A stretch of 64,000 bases of DNA from Histomonas meleagridis (lineage: Eukaryota > Parabasalia > Tritrichomonadida > Dientamoebidae), in the NCBI GenBank assembly GCA_020186115.1, contig WSYJ01000013.1:372001-436000 (forward strand), read 5' to 3'. Shown piece by piece: positions 30,565 through 40,582 of this stretch (positions are counted from its first letter, which is position 1; every line of letters begins with the position of its first letter). Position numbers and translations under genes: made by a program. The notes below the pieces were generated by a model. That model worked only from the letters and a program-made list of their open reading frames with translations, did not search any database and was not told the DNA's origin.

Positions 30565-32244
30565 ATGGAAGAAAACAGTAAAAATAAAAGGAAGGTAAGA
30601 AGGATAAATCTAAATGATTGGGGAAAATTCAACCCATCTATGGGGCCACAACAAACAAATGGCCAAAATAGATTTTCACAAACTATTCAAAATTCAAAAA
30701 ATTTGTCAGCCAACAGAGGATTTAATCCACGTGATGATAAGCGCGACAATGAAGGAAATATTCCATACAATAATGGTGGAAAAAATTCTCCATCTGGAAA
30801 TAGATTCAATGATGATAGATATGATGATACAAGGCCTCCCCCTTTTGATAACAGGAAGCCATATGATGACAACGATAGATATGGCGACAGACGGCCGCCT
30901 CTTTATGATGACAGAAAGCCATATAGCGATGATAGATATGATGACAGAAGGAGACCTTATGACAATGATGATAGATATGATGATGGAAGGAGACCTTATG
31001 ACAATGATGACAGAAGATCACCCCCTTTTGATGATAGAAAACCATATAATAATGATAGATACGATGACAGAAGATCGCCACCTTATGACGACAGAAGGCC
31101 ACATGACGATGATAGATATGATGATCAAAGGCCACCGCCATACGATGATAGATTTGATGACCGAAAACCATATGATGACAATGATAGATTTGATGACAGA
31201 AGATCTCCTCCTTATGATGACAGAAGATCGCCACCTAACGATGACCGAAGGCCATATGACGATGATAGATATGACGACAGAAGGCCACCGCCATACGATG
31301 ACAGATTTGATGATCGAAAACCATATGATGACGATGATAGATTTGACGACAGAAGATCTCCTCCTCGTGACGGCAGAAGTTCGCCGCCATACGATGATAG
31401 AAGGAAACCATATAACGATGACAATGACAGATATGATGATAGAAGGTCACCGCCTTATGATAAAGACAGGAATTCTCCATACGATGATGGAAAGCCACCC
31501 TATGATGACAGCAGAAGTCCGTTTAACGATAGACCCGTGAGCGATGGAAACAGAACCCCCCCAAGTGGTTGGGGCACTCCGAATGAAGGGCACACCCCAA
31601 ACAAAGACGCAAAGAGCCCACATGATTCTCGGGAGTCTCCGCGGGATGCGCGCAGCCCTCCAGCCAACGGTGGTGATAGTTCAGCTAGTAATAGTTTCAT
31701 TATCCCATCTATGCCAATTGAAATTGAACCAGAAAAACCACGAATTCAACCACAGTCAACCAGGAAACCTCATAGGGTTCAGCCAGTAAGGGCAAATTCC
31801 AAAATTCAGGAGGTCATGCTTCGAAGTAGTATATTCAAACCTAATGCTCCAATGAAGCCCGATCCATTAGCCAAAGAAGAATTTGCTCAAGAAGCCATAC
31901 AATTTCTACAGAGATATATCAATGTTGAAAAAGGAGTTGTATTGCTACCAGATGAGATGCCAGAAATTCCAGATACAGTATCACCAGAAATGCTTCATGC
32001 ACTTGAGGTGGCTGGCTTGACGAGTATATTCCTGAAGAAAGGATTCGAAAAAAACAGCGAACCTTTTATTGACGAAATATATTCTTATGCAGTTACTGAA
32101 ATGGGCGGCCTCGAGCCATTCACAGACTTTATACAGAACAGCACTGAATATTTATCAGAATTACCGAACTTGGACTTTGGAAATGATCCTCCAGATGAAA
32201 ATGAACTTATGGAGAATTTGAAGCTGAAATATTTTGGAGGATAA
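30565..32244 (+). CDS. Asp/Arg/Pro/Tyr-repeat protein with conserved-looking C-terminal domain
   Basis: This 559-residue protein begins at ATG 30565 with a basic, polar N-terminus (NKRKVRRINLNDWGKF). Residues 75-320 are imperfect tandem repeats of the type DDRYDDRRPPPY, alternating Asp and Arg with Tyr and Pro. Residues 320-375 are Pro/Ser-rich. From about residue 410 to the end the composition becomes normal, with a helical domain (EEFAQEAIQFLQRYINVEKG .. EMLHALEVAGL) and an acidic end. RGG/DDR-like repeats with aromatic residues often drive phase separation or RNA binding, so an RNA-related role is possible but not shown. A second long frame at 30614-31540 is a shadow of the repeats. Confidence 0.8.
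   Translation: MEENSKNKRKVRRINLNDWGKFNPSMGPQQTNGQNRFSQTIQNSKNLSANRGFNPRDDKRDNEGNIPYNNGGKNSPSGNRFNDDRYDDTRPPPFDNRKPYDDNDRYGDRRPPLYDDRKPYSDDRYDDRRRPYDNDDRYDDGRRPYDNDDRRSPPFDDRKPYNNDRYDDRRSPPYDDRRPHDDDRYDDQRPPPYDDRFDDRKPYDDNDRFDDRRSPPYDDRRSPPNDDRRPYDDDRYDDRRPPPYDDRFDDRKPYDDDDRFDDRRSPPRDGRSSPPYDDRRKPYNDDNDRYDDRRSPPYDKDRNSPYDDGKPPYDDSRSPFNDRPVSDGNRTPPSGWGTPNEGHTPNKDAKSPHDSRESPRDARSPPANGGDSSASNSFIIPSMPIEIEPEKPRIQPQSTRKPHRVQPVRANSKIQEVMLRSSIFKPNAPMKPDPLAKEEFAQEAIQFLQRYINVEKGVVLLPDEMPEIPDTVSPEMLHALEVAGLTSIFLKKGFEKNSEPFIDEIYSYAVTEMGGLEPFTDFIQNSTEYLSELPNLDFGNDPPDENELMENLKLKYFGG
30800..31520 (+). repeat. Coding tandem repeat (DDRYDDRRPPPY-type)
   Basis: Imperfect repeats of about 33-60 bp built on GATGATAGATATGATGACAG encode the Asp/Arg/Tyr/Pro array. 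Higher-order duplication is visible: the stretch near 31080-31210 is echoed near 31245-31350. Confidence 0.75.
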
Positions 32245-33160
32245 ATCAAAAAAATTATAGAAAAATATAATAATTATTAGTAAATTTTATTGGTTGAGCA
32301 TAATATAATTTTATTATTGTAAAAACGTTTCAATAATTCACTTTATATTATTCTATACTACGAATGTTTTTATTCACTGTTAAACATAAGTAGAGATGTA
32401 TTAGAATTTGCATCAATTTAAATTTATTATATCATTATTTTGTGTATTTTAAAGATCCATTTGAAAATGACCCACAAAATGAATCTGAGTTTATTTTTTA
32501 ACATTACCGCTGTATTTAGAAGTAAAAAATAAATGTATTGTTAAATAATATACATTAAATTTAAATTAATGATCCTTTTGTAATGAGTATTAGCTTAGCA
32601 TAGCAATAAATCCAAAATTTATATTTCAATGTGAATTGCTTTTAAAATTTAACAATAAAAAATGTCAAATATGAAATGAATCTTCATTCGAAGGGAGTAA
32701 ATTTCCTTTAATAAAATATTCAATACTTGAATTAATCAAGGAGAACTAAATCTAAACTTTCTCAATTATCAAATATCACAAAAATCACATTGCAAAAACT
32801 ATGTTGTAAACATTGTTTCATCTTTCAATAAAAACTTTTCTACAAAAAACATTCCTAAAACCTGAAATAATAATAATACCAATTCTTGTACACAAGAATA
32901 GGCCCATACGAAATTTCATCATAGCAATATATATACAAATTAACTTTATGTCATAATTGGTGTCTCTTTAATATTTTCAAATCTGATTTACCCAAATCGT
33001 TTACAATAGATTTCTTTATAACATAAAATCTGATGATATTTATTTTTTTATTTATTTTTTTTTTCATTATTTAAGTTGCGTTCATTGATAATAACCTATC
33101 AAACCCGCCGAAGTAATTAATTTTTTTCCAATTATATTATTTTGCAGCAGTTTATCATTG
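32245..33160. other. Convergent intergenic region, AT-rich
   Basis: It lies between the repeat protein and the DYRK kinase 3' end. I see no gene, RNA or clear repeat. Confidence 0.55.
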
Positions 33161-34535
33161 TCATCTAAATTTAATTTTCATGAATGGATGTTTTAACGCG
33201 CCTTCTGCCGAAATTCTTTTTTGCGGTTCGATTACCAACATTTTTTTCAACAGATCCAAAAATATTTTTCTGTTTTCTATTTCGTTATCTTTTTCTTCGT
33301 CAGGTTCATAACTCATAATTATGTCTTCCAATTTTTGGTGCACGAAATAAGGCTGAAAAGAAGAAATAAAATCTTCGTCGTTTTCTTCACATAATTGTTG
33401 TGGACTTTTTAAAGTTCCATCGGGCATAAAAAGTTGCAAGTTTCTTGGCGATGCCGTCGCCATTTGTGGAGGAAATTCTCCAATTGTTTGTACAATTAGG
33501 TACGCAAGATGTAGCTCGCTTTGAGCTGGCAATAATGGTAACCCTAACATTAACTCGGCTGCAAGACAGCCAATAGACCATATATCAACTTTACTATCAT
33601 ATGGTAGTCGCAAAAGTACTTCGGGGGCCCGGTAAAATCGGGATTGTACATATTGAATTTCAAGACTATCTCCGACAAATAAACAACTCCCAAAATCAAT
33701 AAGCTTAAAACTTTCAGTGGACTTGGGATATGTTTGGAGAACATTCTCGGGCTTGACATCCAGATGCATTAGATTATAGGTGGAAAGTGTATATAAGACT
33801 GGTAGTATAGAATTGAGTACTGATTGTACATACTTCAATGGAAGGCCTTTGTACTTGTGTTCCGCGATTTCATCAAGAATAGATGGACCTAATAAATCTA
33901 TTATGATGCAAAAATGATTACAATATACAAAGCCTGATTCAATAACAGAGATCTTAGATAGATCTTTGGCATTAAAATATGTTTTTAGCTGTGTGTTAGA
34001 AGTTCATATGTTGCTTTGAGATAATCGTTTAAATATTATCTCAAAGTAATGAAACATACCCATAACAAAGCTTGCATTTCGTATTGAAATTGGCAATGCG
34101 CCTCGGGTGTTGACTTTGAAATTTTAATGGCAAACTGCCGATCGGTGGGTTCTCCAGCATAACATTGAACACATCTGTAAACTTGACCAAATTGCCCAGC
34201 ACCTAGCCATTTTTGAATTTCAAAGATGTTCCCTTTTGAATCGTCAATTCGTTGATTCTCAAAAAGAATCAAATCCCCGTTAATATTATCCATCCCATTA
34301 TTTCCATATGGCTCAGATGGTTTAATGAGTGCTTCTGGAAGGGATGAATTTATGACCTGTTTTGTTCGAGGATGAATTGGGAGATTGCGTGGATCCGACT
34401 TTTTCACGGACTCTGTTTGGCTTGAATAGTTTTTTGAATTCTGGGAAACGATCCTTTTCCTGTTGTTTTAAAAACCGGCTTTTCTGTCAAACGTTCAAAA
34501 TTCAGGTTCCAACGATTAAAATGCTTTGAAATCAT
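33161..34535 (-). CDS. DYRK/YAK1-family kinase, one intron, 5' frameshift
   Basis: A dual-specificity-type kinase built from three pieces. The start is ATG 34533-34535 (MISKHFNRWNLNFERL). That frame ends at TGA 34404-34406, while the kinase frame, which has no ATG of its own, already overlaps it. One missing base, probably in the T6 run at 34430-34435, would join them. The kinase part shows glycine loop LGAGQFGQVYRCV and FAIKI lysine. A 71-bp intron (33989-34059) follows LLW. Exon 2 continues in frame with HLDVKPENVL (the catalytic Asp is kept, but the HRD Arg is Leu), LIDFGSCLF and the family's activation loop YVQSRFYRAPEVLL, where the first Tyr and the Y.Q.R.YR pattern mark DYRK/YAK1. The C-lobe ends MKIKFR. 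By family it controls growth or stress signalling. Confidence 0.88.
33989..34059 (-). other. Spliceosomal intron (71 bp)
   Basis: On the minus strand the intron begins GTATGTTTCATT and ends TTCTAACACACAG. GTATGT is the trichomonad 5' splice site, and CTAACACACAG is the joined branch point and 3' splice site. Removing it links TTA TGG to CTA AAA ACA with the kinase frame preserved and the stop inside the intron gone. An inverted motif inside it (ATTATCTCAAAG.. with CTTTGAGATAAT) could form a hairpin bringing the ends together. Confidence 0.95.
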
Positions 34536-34614
34536 TTTGTTATTCAATTTTTAAATCGATAAATAGTCGGTTGCGCAACCCAAAAACAATCCAATTCTAG
34601 CTGAAAAAGTGGGA
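34536..34614. promoter_or_regulatory. Compact bidirectional promoter
   Basis: Only 79 bp separate the divergent ATGs of the DYRK kinase and the CaaX protein, so both promoters must fit here. The palindromic GGTTGCGCAACC at 34569-34580 is the most notable element. Confidence 0.5.
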
Positions 34615-34935
34615 ATGTCTGATGGTGCTGAAATATTGGATTTGAGAAATGATCCAATAGATTATGAAGAAAGTGAGACATCTTCAAACGAAAGCAATAC
34701 TAATGCACCAACTAAAAGCAGTCCTCAATCTTCACAGATTCAGAAAAAATCACAATCTGGAAATTCTGAAAATATTAATTCAGATGAAAATAACATTCCA
34801 AGCGATGACACACAACCTACATTTGTTCCAATTGTTTCTGGACAAACATCTTTACCAGAAAATGATAAAGAGATCATTACTGAAAATAACAATCCAACAC
34901 TAATAAAAAAGAGCTCTTGCTGTACACTACTATAA
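34615..34935 (+). CDS. Small acidic protein with C-terminal CaaX box
   Basis: 106 residues from the first ATG at 34615 (MSDGAEILDLRND). Nearly the whole protein is Ser, Asn, Gln, Glu and Pro and is probably disordered. The last residues KKSSCCTLL end in a CaaX box (CTLL). The final Leu predicts geranylgeranylation, the preceding Cys could be palmitoylated and two Lys add membrane affinity. The tail resembles that of Rho/Ras proteins, but there is no GTPase domain. I infer a membrane-anchored disordered protein. It is divergent from the DYRK kinase and may be co-expressed. Confidence 0.7.
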   Translation: MSDGAEILDLRNDPIDYEESETSSNESNTNAPTKSSPQSSQIQKKSQSGNSENINSDENNIPSDDTQPTFVPIVSGQTSLPENDKEIITENNNPTLIKKSSCCTLL

Positions 34936-35600
34936 AGCGTGTATAAGCCAATTTTAAAAGACTCATTAATGATATAATTATATGTTCAATTGAAATTTTT
35001 GATATTGTCTTCTTCTATTATAAGTACAAAATAGATGGCACTTAAAAACAATTTCCTTTTTGTTCGAATTTATAAATTTAATTCTTTTTCAATAAAATGA
35101 TAACTATTCAAAGAATTTGCATACGGTTTTTTAAAAGCATTTGATATGATAGTTACAAGCATATAAATTTTAATCCATAACAATAAATAATATGAAATTT
35201 TGATCATTATAATAATTTTGATTTTTTATAATTATTATAATAAATTGTAATATTTTTATCGAAAGGGGCAATAGCTCACCGGTAGAGCATAGGATTGCAG
35301 ATCCTCTGGTAGTCGGTTCGATTCCGGCTTGCCCCTCTTTTTTTCAATTTTTTTGATTTTAAAAATGATGAAACTGAATTCAGTGGATATCTTGCTTAAA
35401 ACCTGGGATATCTAGCTTCGGTAAACCATAACAAGTTTAATGGATTTTTCCCCATAATTTGAAGAGAATCAGACAAAATTTTTTCGAGAGTTTTATAACC
35501 GAAAATTGATGAAAAAATTTTTAGCAACTATCAAAAACACAAAATTTAGGATGGCGCAACACGTTTAAAATTATTTTGTGAACTTAATTGGCCGAATTTC
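34936..35600. other. Intergenic with tRNA-Cys
   Basis: AT-rich spacer that holds the tRNA-Cys gene at 35265-35336 and the RNase H2B upstream region. Nothing else is recognised. Confidence 0.6.
35265..35336 (+). tRNA. tRNA-Cys (anticodon GCA)
   Basis: Acceptor GGGGCAA pairs with TTGCCCC, with discriminator U as usual for tRNA-Cys. D arm AGCTC-ACCGGTA-GAGC, anticodon arm AGGAT-TTGCAGA-type loop with GCA, T arm GTCGG-TTCGATT-CCGGC. A CTTTTTTT run follows as terminator. Confidence 0.95.
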
Positions 35601-36410
35601 ATGAAGAAAAAAGTTGCTTTAATACCTTTTAATTTTCCTGAAAAATCAGAAATAATATTTTTGCCACACCCAAGAACCCAAAAGAAATCTCCATTTGTGA
35701 TACAAAATACACAAATATTCGAAATTCTTGAAATCTCTAATTTATCTTCATTTTTCATAGGTGATGAAATTATTTCAGATGGAAATGCCCTCTTGGCCGC
35801 TAGGATTCATCCTCTGTTTTTGGTTCTTCCATTAATGCATAATAGAGGGGCAAAAGAAACGTATCCTCTTAAAGAATATTTTATTGACACTCCATATGAA
35901 AAAATACAGGACCTTTTTTTCCCTTATATTCAGCTTGTGTGTTCAGAAGTTTGTTATGGGGAAATAACAGTTTGGTTTTATGATGAGGAAAAAACAATGA
36001 ATTGGTTATACTCTAGATGTACTAAGCTTTTACCTTTTCTTCGTAACAGTACTCCGCAAGAAGACAATATTCTTATTGAACATGCATGGGATATCCTTCG
36101 ACATTATTTAACATCATCTCTTGCGCAAAAATTAAAAGATTTTCTCATGACCAAAATCATGGGTTCATTTGCCATTTCGCGTTTTAATTCAGTTTTTAGT
36201 CAAAGCAAAGCAACAGAATCCATTGACAACATTTTTAAGCCACAGAAACACAGTCCTCAAAAGAGCGCAAGCATCAAAACAACAAAGAGCGACAAAAAGA
36301 AAACTGTTACCAAAACCAAAACGAACAAAAAACCAAAAGCAAAGAAAAAGAGCGAAAATCAATCAACCAAAAGTTCATTGGACATTTTTGTTGTTCGTGA
36401 AAAGCGCTAA
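35601..36410 (+). CDS. Ribonuclease H2 subunit B
   Basis: This 269-residue protein is the structural subunit of RNase H2, which removes ribonucleotides from DNA. The N-terminal third is the beta-barrel part. The family's most typical stretch is present: ISDGNALLAARIHPLFLVLPLM, close to the 'xATPVDPLFLLLPLL' of other subunit B proteins. The middle is helical (ILIEHAWDILRHYLTSSLAQ). The C-terminal 60 residues are very basic (KKKTVTKTKTNKKPKAKKK) and probably carry the nuclear signal. ESIDNIF near residue 212 resembles the PCNA-binding motif found in human RNASEH2B. The 3' end of this gene lies in an inverted repeat, and a copy of its last third or less is found at 40379-40483. Confidence 0.8.
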   Translation: MKKKVALIPFNFPEKSEIIFLPHPRTQKKSPFVIQNTQIFEILEISNLSSFFIGDEIISDGNALLAARIHPLFLVLPLMHNRGAKETYPLKEYFIDTPYEKIQDLFFPYIQLVCSEVCYGEITVWFYDEEKTMNWLYSRCTKLLPFLRNSTPQEDNILIEHAWDILRHYLTSSLAQKLKDFLMTKIMGSFAISRFNSVFSQSKATESIDNIFKPQKHSPQKSASIKTTKSDKKKTVTKTKTNKKPKAKKKSENQSTKSSLDIFVVREKR

Positions 36411-37545
36411 AAAAAATTTTAATTTTGTTAATAAATAAATAAATAAATAAATATTAAAAAGAAATTATGTTTTTGTTTTATTTAGCTAAAGTTCATTATT
36501 AGTATCAAGTTTAGCACGTTTAATCCATTTAGCACTTCCATCAAAAACGCGATCCATAGTACTTAATAAATCTTCTGCTTTTTCGATATGAACGAATGCA
36601 TCTTTGCGTGGATGATAAATCCAAATTCCTCCTTCTTCCATAAATTTAAATGGAAGGTTTTGTGTACCTGCAAATAATAATAATTTACGTCGTCCTTTTT
36701 CTTTTAATAATGTAGATGCACCACTTGGGACTTGACTTGAAACTGATAATAAACACATTTGTTTACCTCCAACACAATAATCTATAAATTGATCTGGAAG
36801 TAAAATTTCATTTTCATCTGTCATATCAATAGGTTCGCGAAATCGTTTCTCAAAGAATCGTTCAATACCTTCACATAATGATTTAAATCGAATTGGTCCA
36901 TTATAAACTTCACGATGTGTACCATTAAAGAAAACAACACTTGGAATTTGTGTAACTTTAAATGATGAAAATAAACTTTCATTACGACAAATTCCAATAC
37001 GAACTGGTTTCTTATAAAAATATGTCGAAATTCCACTCCATAATGGTCGTTTCTTGGTCTTGTTAGTAAAGTAAATAGCACTGGGTTGTGAAACAAAACT
37101 ATCAACCCATGATGACGTAACATTCTCTGAAAGATCTGGAACATACTTAATGCTATTTTTTAACTAAATATGATACTTTAAATGGTCCTGTATATGGAAT
37201 GTTTTTGTCTTCATAATAAATCCTAAATGATGGGAAATTACGAAGTTCGTACATTTCAACTGGTTTAGGTGCACGGCGAATATTAAGAACCCCAAATTTA
37301 ACCATACCTTCTGTATGTTCTGATGCATTCTTAAAACGATTCATCATTAAAACTGTTTCGTTATCATCATCTGTCATAAACATTACAAACCATACTTCAT
37401 TAGGTTTATGTTTAAGAACTTCAGCTTCAAATGTTTTATCAGTAAGCATAACGACTTTACTTTCAGAAGCATTGAGAAATGCAGTGAGAGCAAAGAAAAA
37501 AAGCATACTTTAAAATGGCTGGATGGTTGCTATCGGCTTTTTCCA
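36305..37545. repeat. Inverted repeat 1, left arm
   Basis: This 1.24-kb arm is repeated in inverted orientation at 39242-40483. It covers the 3' end of RNase H2B, the convergent spacer, the whole PDI-like gene and about 40 bp upstream of its ATG. The inner boundary is sharp (TGGAAAAAGCC), with unrelated sequence beyond it in each copy. Confidence 0.95.
36486..37506 (-). CDS. PDI-like ER protein without CxxC (copy A)
   Basis: Starts at ATG 37504-37506 with signal peptide MLFFFALTAFLNA. The T6 run at 37156-37161 (A6 in the coding sense) shifts the frame after about 115 codons; the other copy has five at this place and stays open, so the true gene is probably intact at about 340 residues. It contains a thioredoxin-like fold (VWFVMFMTDDDNETV, VKFGVLNIRR, LRNFPSFRIYYEDK) and a second one (KVTQIPSVVFFNGTHREVYNGP). 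Where PDI enzymes have CxxC this protein has no cysteine pair (TDDDNE). The tail NNEL is similar to ER retrieval signals. I infer a non-catalytic PDI-family chaperone in the ER. Confidence 0.75.
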
Positions 37546-39241
37546 AATAATTACACAAAATAAAAATGAAATAATTTTTTTTTATTTGACTTCATTCATA
37601 AAAATGATTTAAATGCCTTAAAGCTTGTTTGAATATTTTTTTCTTTAGTGAATTAAAGATATGGTATTAATTTAATAAGAAAATTTTTTTTTACCACGAA
37701 TCATCATAATTTATCTACTCATCAGAGAGGATGACTTATTGATCACGATTTCTGAGTAAAATGCATATATTTTTTTTGGACCAAAAGCAAAATGTAATAA
37801 AAATATAAATGCCAGGTCTGTCAAGACATTCACTAGTTTATTTTTGAAATAAAAAAATTTGCCTGGTATTACGTTTTAAAAAATGCACAAATCTAAAAGT
37901 CTTTTTCAAGATTAAAAAATACCTAATATCCCAAAAAATTTGAAAAGAATTCTTTTTTTTTTCATAATGGTAAAGATTTATAAAGAAAAAAAAAGATCAT
38001 TCAACTCTTATAAACTATAGTTGTTCGAACAACTAAATAAATAATAAATAATTATAATTATTTTTTCCCATTTGATTATCGGATAACATCAATAATTATT
38101 TTATTCAAATGATATTTTTTATAATCATTTGCTTCATATAAAACTTTTTATTATATAAGTTGTGATATTGTTAATTAACGTTAATTAAATAACATTAAAA
38201 CACATGAGAAATTTAAATCTGTATTTAAAAAATAGAAATCATTATTTCGTTAAATAATAAAATGAGATTGATTTATTGAATTTTTCATTTCTTTTATGAA
38301 GTCATTTCGATTAATTTCATCGAAATTATTTTTATTTTTTTTTTAATTTGTTATTTAAATATTTATAATAAATTTTTGAAAATGTTTTTTCAAAATTTTC
38401 AAATTCATTTTTCATTTAATTATATTATTATAAACCCTCAAAACCTAATATGCATATTATGTTTCGTCGTATCTTATTAAATGTAATTGGACCCCGATAA
38501 TCAAAACGACAAAACCACCAATTAATTCTGAAAAACATTTTTTCTCTTTAATTTGAAATAAATTTTTTGATTTGATTCCTTTTGATAATATAACTCTAAT
38601 AAATAAGAAACTTTATTAACATTTTCATCCGTTTTATTTTATTTTTTTTTAATTGCAACTAAAAGTTATGAATTATTCATGGATATGTTGATTTTTATCT
38701 GTTAATGAATAAGCTGCTTCACATTGTCCATCTTTAAATAAATTTATTAATATTTCTTGATTTGTAATTAGTGTTTGTTTTATATTTTCGATATTTCTAA
38801 GTCATATGTGAAAAATTAACAGCACGAAATATTTTCCGATTTAGAAATGAGATTGATATTAAATGTCAATAATGTCTGAATGAACCTTAAAAATTTTTTT
38901 TAATTACACTTAAATATAAAAAACTATTTCTACGCAAATAAAGGAATATAATTTTTAATTTTTTCCAAATTTATAGCAAAATTTCATACAAAAGGCTTTG
39001 ATTTATTATGACTACAATTAAAAATTGAAACGTATTTAGAAAGGATTTTAAGATTTCTTCAGAGACACATTAAATATAGGTGATTAAATTTATATCAACG
39101 AAAACAAAATTCTGTTAGTTTTATTTATCCAAAAAAATGTAAGTTTTAATAAATAATGAGCTCACAATTTAAAAATTTTGTTTTTTTGTGAGTCTTGTCA
39201 TTATGGACTTTTTTGAATGTCCTCCCAATTTGTCAAAATAA
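37546..39241. other. Spacer of inverted repeat 1, AT-rich with a coding relic
   Basis: 1.7 kb between the two arms. It is very AT-rich with many T and A runs and no intact gene. The minus-strand stretch 38673-38799 looks like a piece of a protein (next entry). No self-complementarity is visible in the centre, so the two arms are separated by truly different sequence. Confidence 0.5.
38673..38799 (-). pseudogene. C-terminal fragment of an unknown protein
   Basis: Reading the minus strand, about 42 codons are open up to a TAA at 38673-38675. They include NQEILINLFKDGQCEAAYSL and end NQHIHE. A stop codon lies just before and no ATG is present. The composition is that of a folded protein and unlike the surrounding A/T-rich DNA. 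I take it as the remains of a gene or an unrecognised exon. The family is unknown. Confidence 0.3.
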
Positions 39242-40483
39242 TGGAAAAAGCCGATAGCAACCATCCAGCCATTTTAAAGTATGCTTTTTTTCTTTGCTCT
39301 CACTGCATTTCTCAATGCTTCTGAAAGTAAAGTCGTTATGCTTACTGATAAAACATTTGAAGCTGAAGTTCTTAAACATAAACCTAATGAAGTATGGTTT
39401 GTAATGTTTATGACAGATGATGATAACGAAACAGTTTTTAATGATGAATCGTTTTAAGAATGCATCAGAACATACAGAAGGTATGGTTAAATTTGGGGTT
39501 CTTAATATTCGCCGTGCACCTAAACCAGTTGAAATGTACGAACTTCGTAATTTCCCATCATTTAGGATTTATTATGAAGACAAAAACATTCCATATACAG
39601 GACCATTTAAAGTATCATATTTAGTTAAAAATAGCATTAAGTATGTTCCAGATCTTTCAGAGAATGTTACGTCATCATGGGTTGATAGTTTTGTTTCACA
39701 ACCCAGTGCTATTTACTTTACTAACAAGACCAAGAAACGACCATTATGGAGTGGAATTTCGACATATTTTTATAAGAAACCAGTTCGTATTGGAATTTGT
39801 CGTAATGAAAGTTTATTTTCATCATTTAAAGTTACACAAATTCCAAGTGTTGTTTTCTTTAATGGTACACATCGTGAAGTTTATAATGGACCAATTCGAT
39901 TTAAATCATTATGTGAAGGTATTGAACGATTCTTTGAGAAACGATTTCGCGAACCTATTGATATGACAGATGAAAATGAAATTTTACTTCCAGATCAATT
40001 TATAGATTATTGTGTTGGAGGTAAACAAATGTGTTTATTATCAGTTTCAAGTCAAGTCCCAAGTGGTGCATCTACAAAAAAAAAAAAAAAAGGACGACGT
40101 AAATTATTATTATTTGCAGGTACACAAAACCTTCCATTTAAATTTATGGAAGAAGGAGGAATTTGGATTTATCATCCACGCAAAGATGCATTCGTTCATA
40201 TCGAAAAAAGCAGAAGATTTATTAAGTACTATGGATCGCGTTTTTGATGGAAGTGCTAAATGGATTAAACGTGCTAAACTTGATACTAATAATGAACTTT
40301 AGCTAAATAAAACAAAAACATAATTTCTTTTTAATATTTATTTATTTATTTATTTATTAACAAAATTAAAATTTTTTTTAGCGCTTTTCACGAACAACAA
40401 AAATGTCCAATGAACTTTTGGTTGATTGATTTTCGCTCTTTTTCTTTGCTTTTGGTTTTTTGTTCGCTTTGGATTTGGTAACA
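39242..40483. repeat. Inverted repeat 1, right arm
   Basis: Inverted copy of 36305-37545. Differences seen are mostly one-base changes in homopolymers, plus one 16-bp A-run at 40075-40090 replacing mixed sequence (TTATTAAAAGAAAAA). Identity fades only in the last 15-20 bp, where base substitutions appear. Confidence 0.95.
39281..40302 (+). pseudogene. PDI-like ER protein without CxxC (copy B, frameshifted)
   Basis: Second copy of the PDI-like gene, starting ATG 39281 with the same signal peptide. It is open where copy A is broken, but has its own breaks: an extra T at 39435-39439, an extra A at 40204-40209, and the A-run at 40075-40090 that turns the TLLKEKG region into poly-Lys. The longest open part is 39417-40247. 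The pattern of one-base homopolymer changes suggests consensus errors, so this may be an intact second gene. I label it pseudogene because as given it cannot make the full protein. Confidence 0.7.
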
Positions 40484-40500
40484 ATGAAAATGTCCAATGA
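40379..40500 (-). pseudogene. 3' tail of RNase H2B in the repeat arm
   Basis: The minus strand repeats the last 30 or so codons of RNase H2B (..KPKAKKKSENQSTKSSLDIF) and its stop. Upstream of about 40483 the similarity ends. The 14-mer AAAATGTCCAATGA occurs both in the tail (about 40401) and just outside the arm (about 40487-40500), so the breakpoint carries a microhomology. Confidence 0.8.
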
Positions 40501-40582
40501 ATAAAAAAACAGATTTAATATATGGAAAGAATTTATTGATAAGTTATAGGTGAACATAACTTTATATACAAAATTGTACTAT

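Noticed and set aside
30614-31540. 308-codon Met/His-rich frame inside the DDRYDDRR gene
   Set aside because: Shifted reading of the tandem repeat; the main frame continues into a normal C-terminal domain, this one does not.
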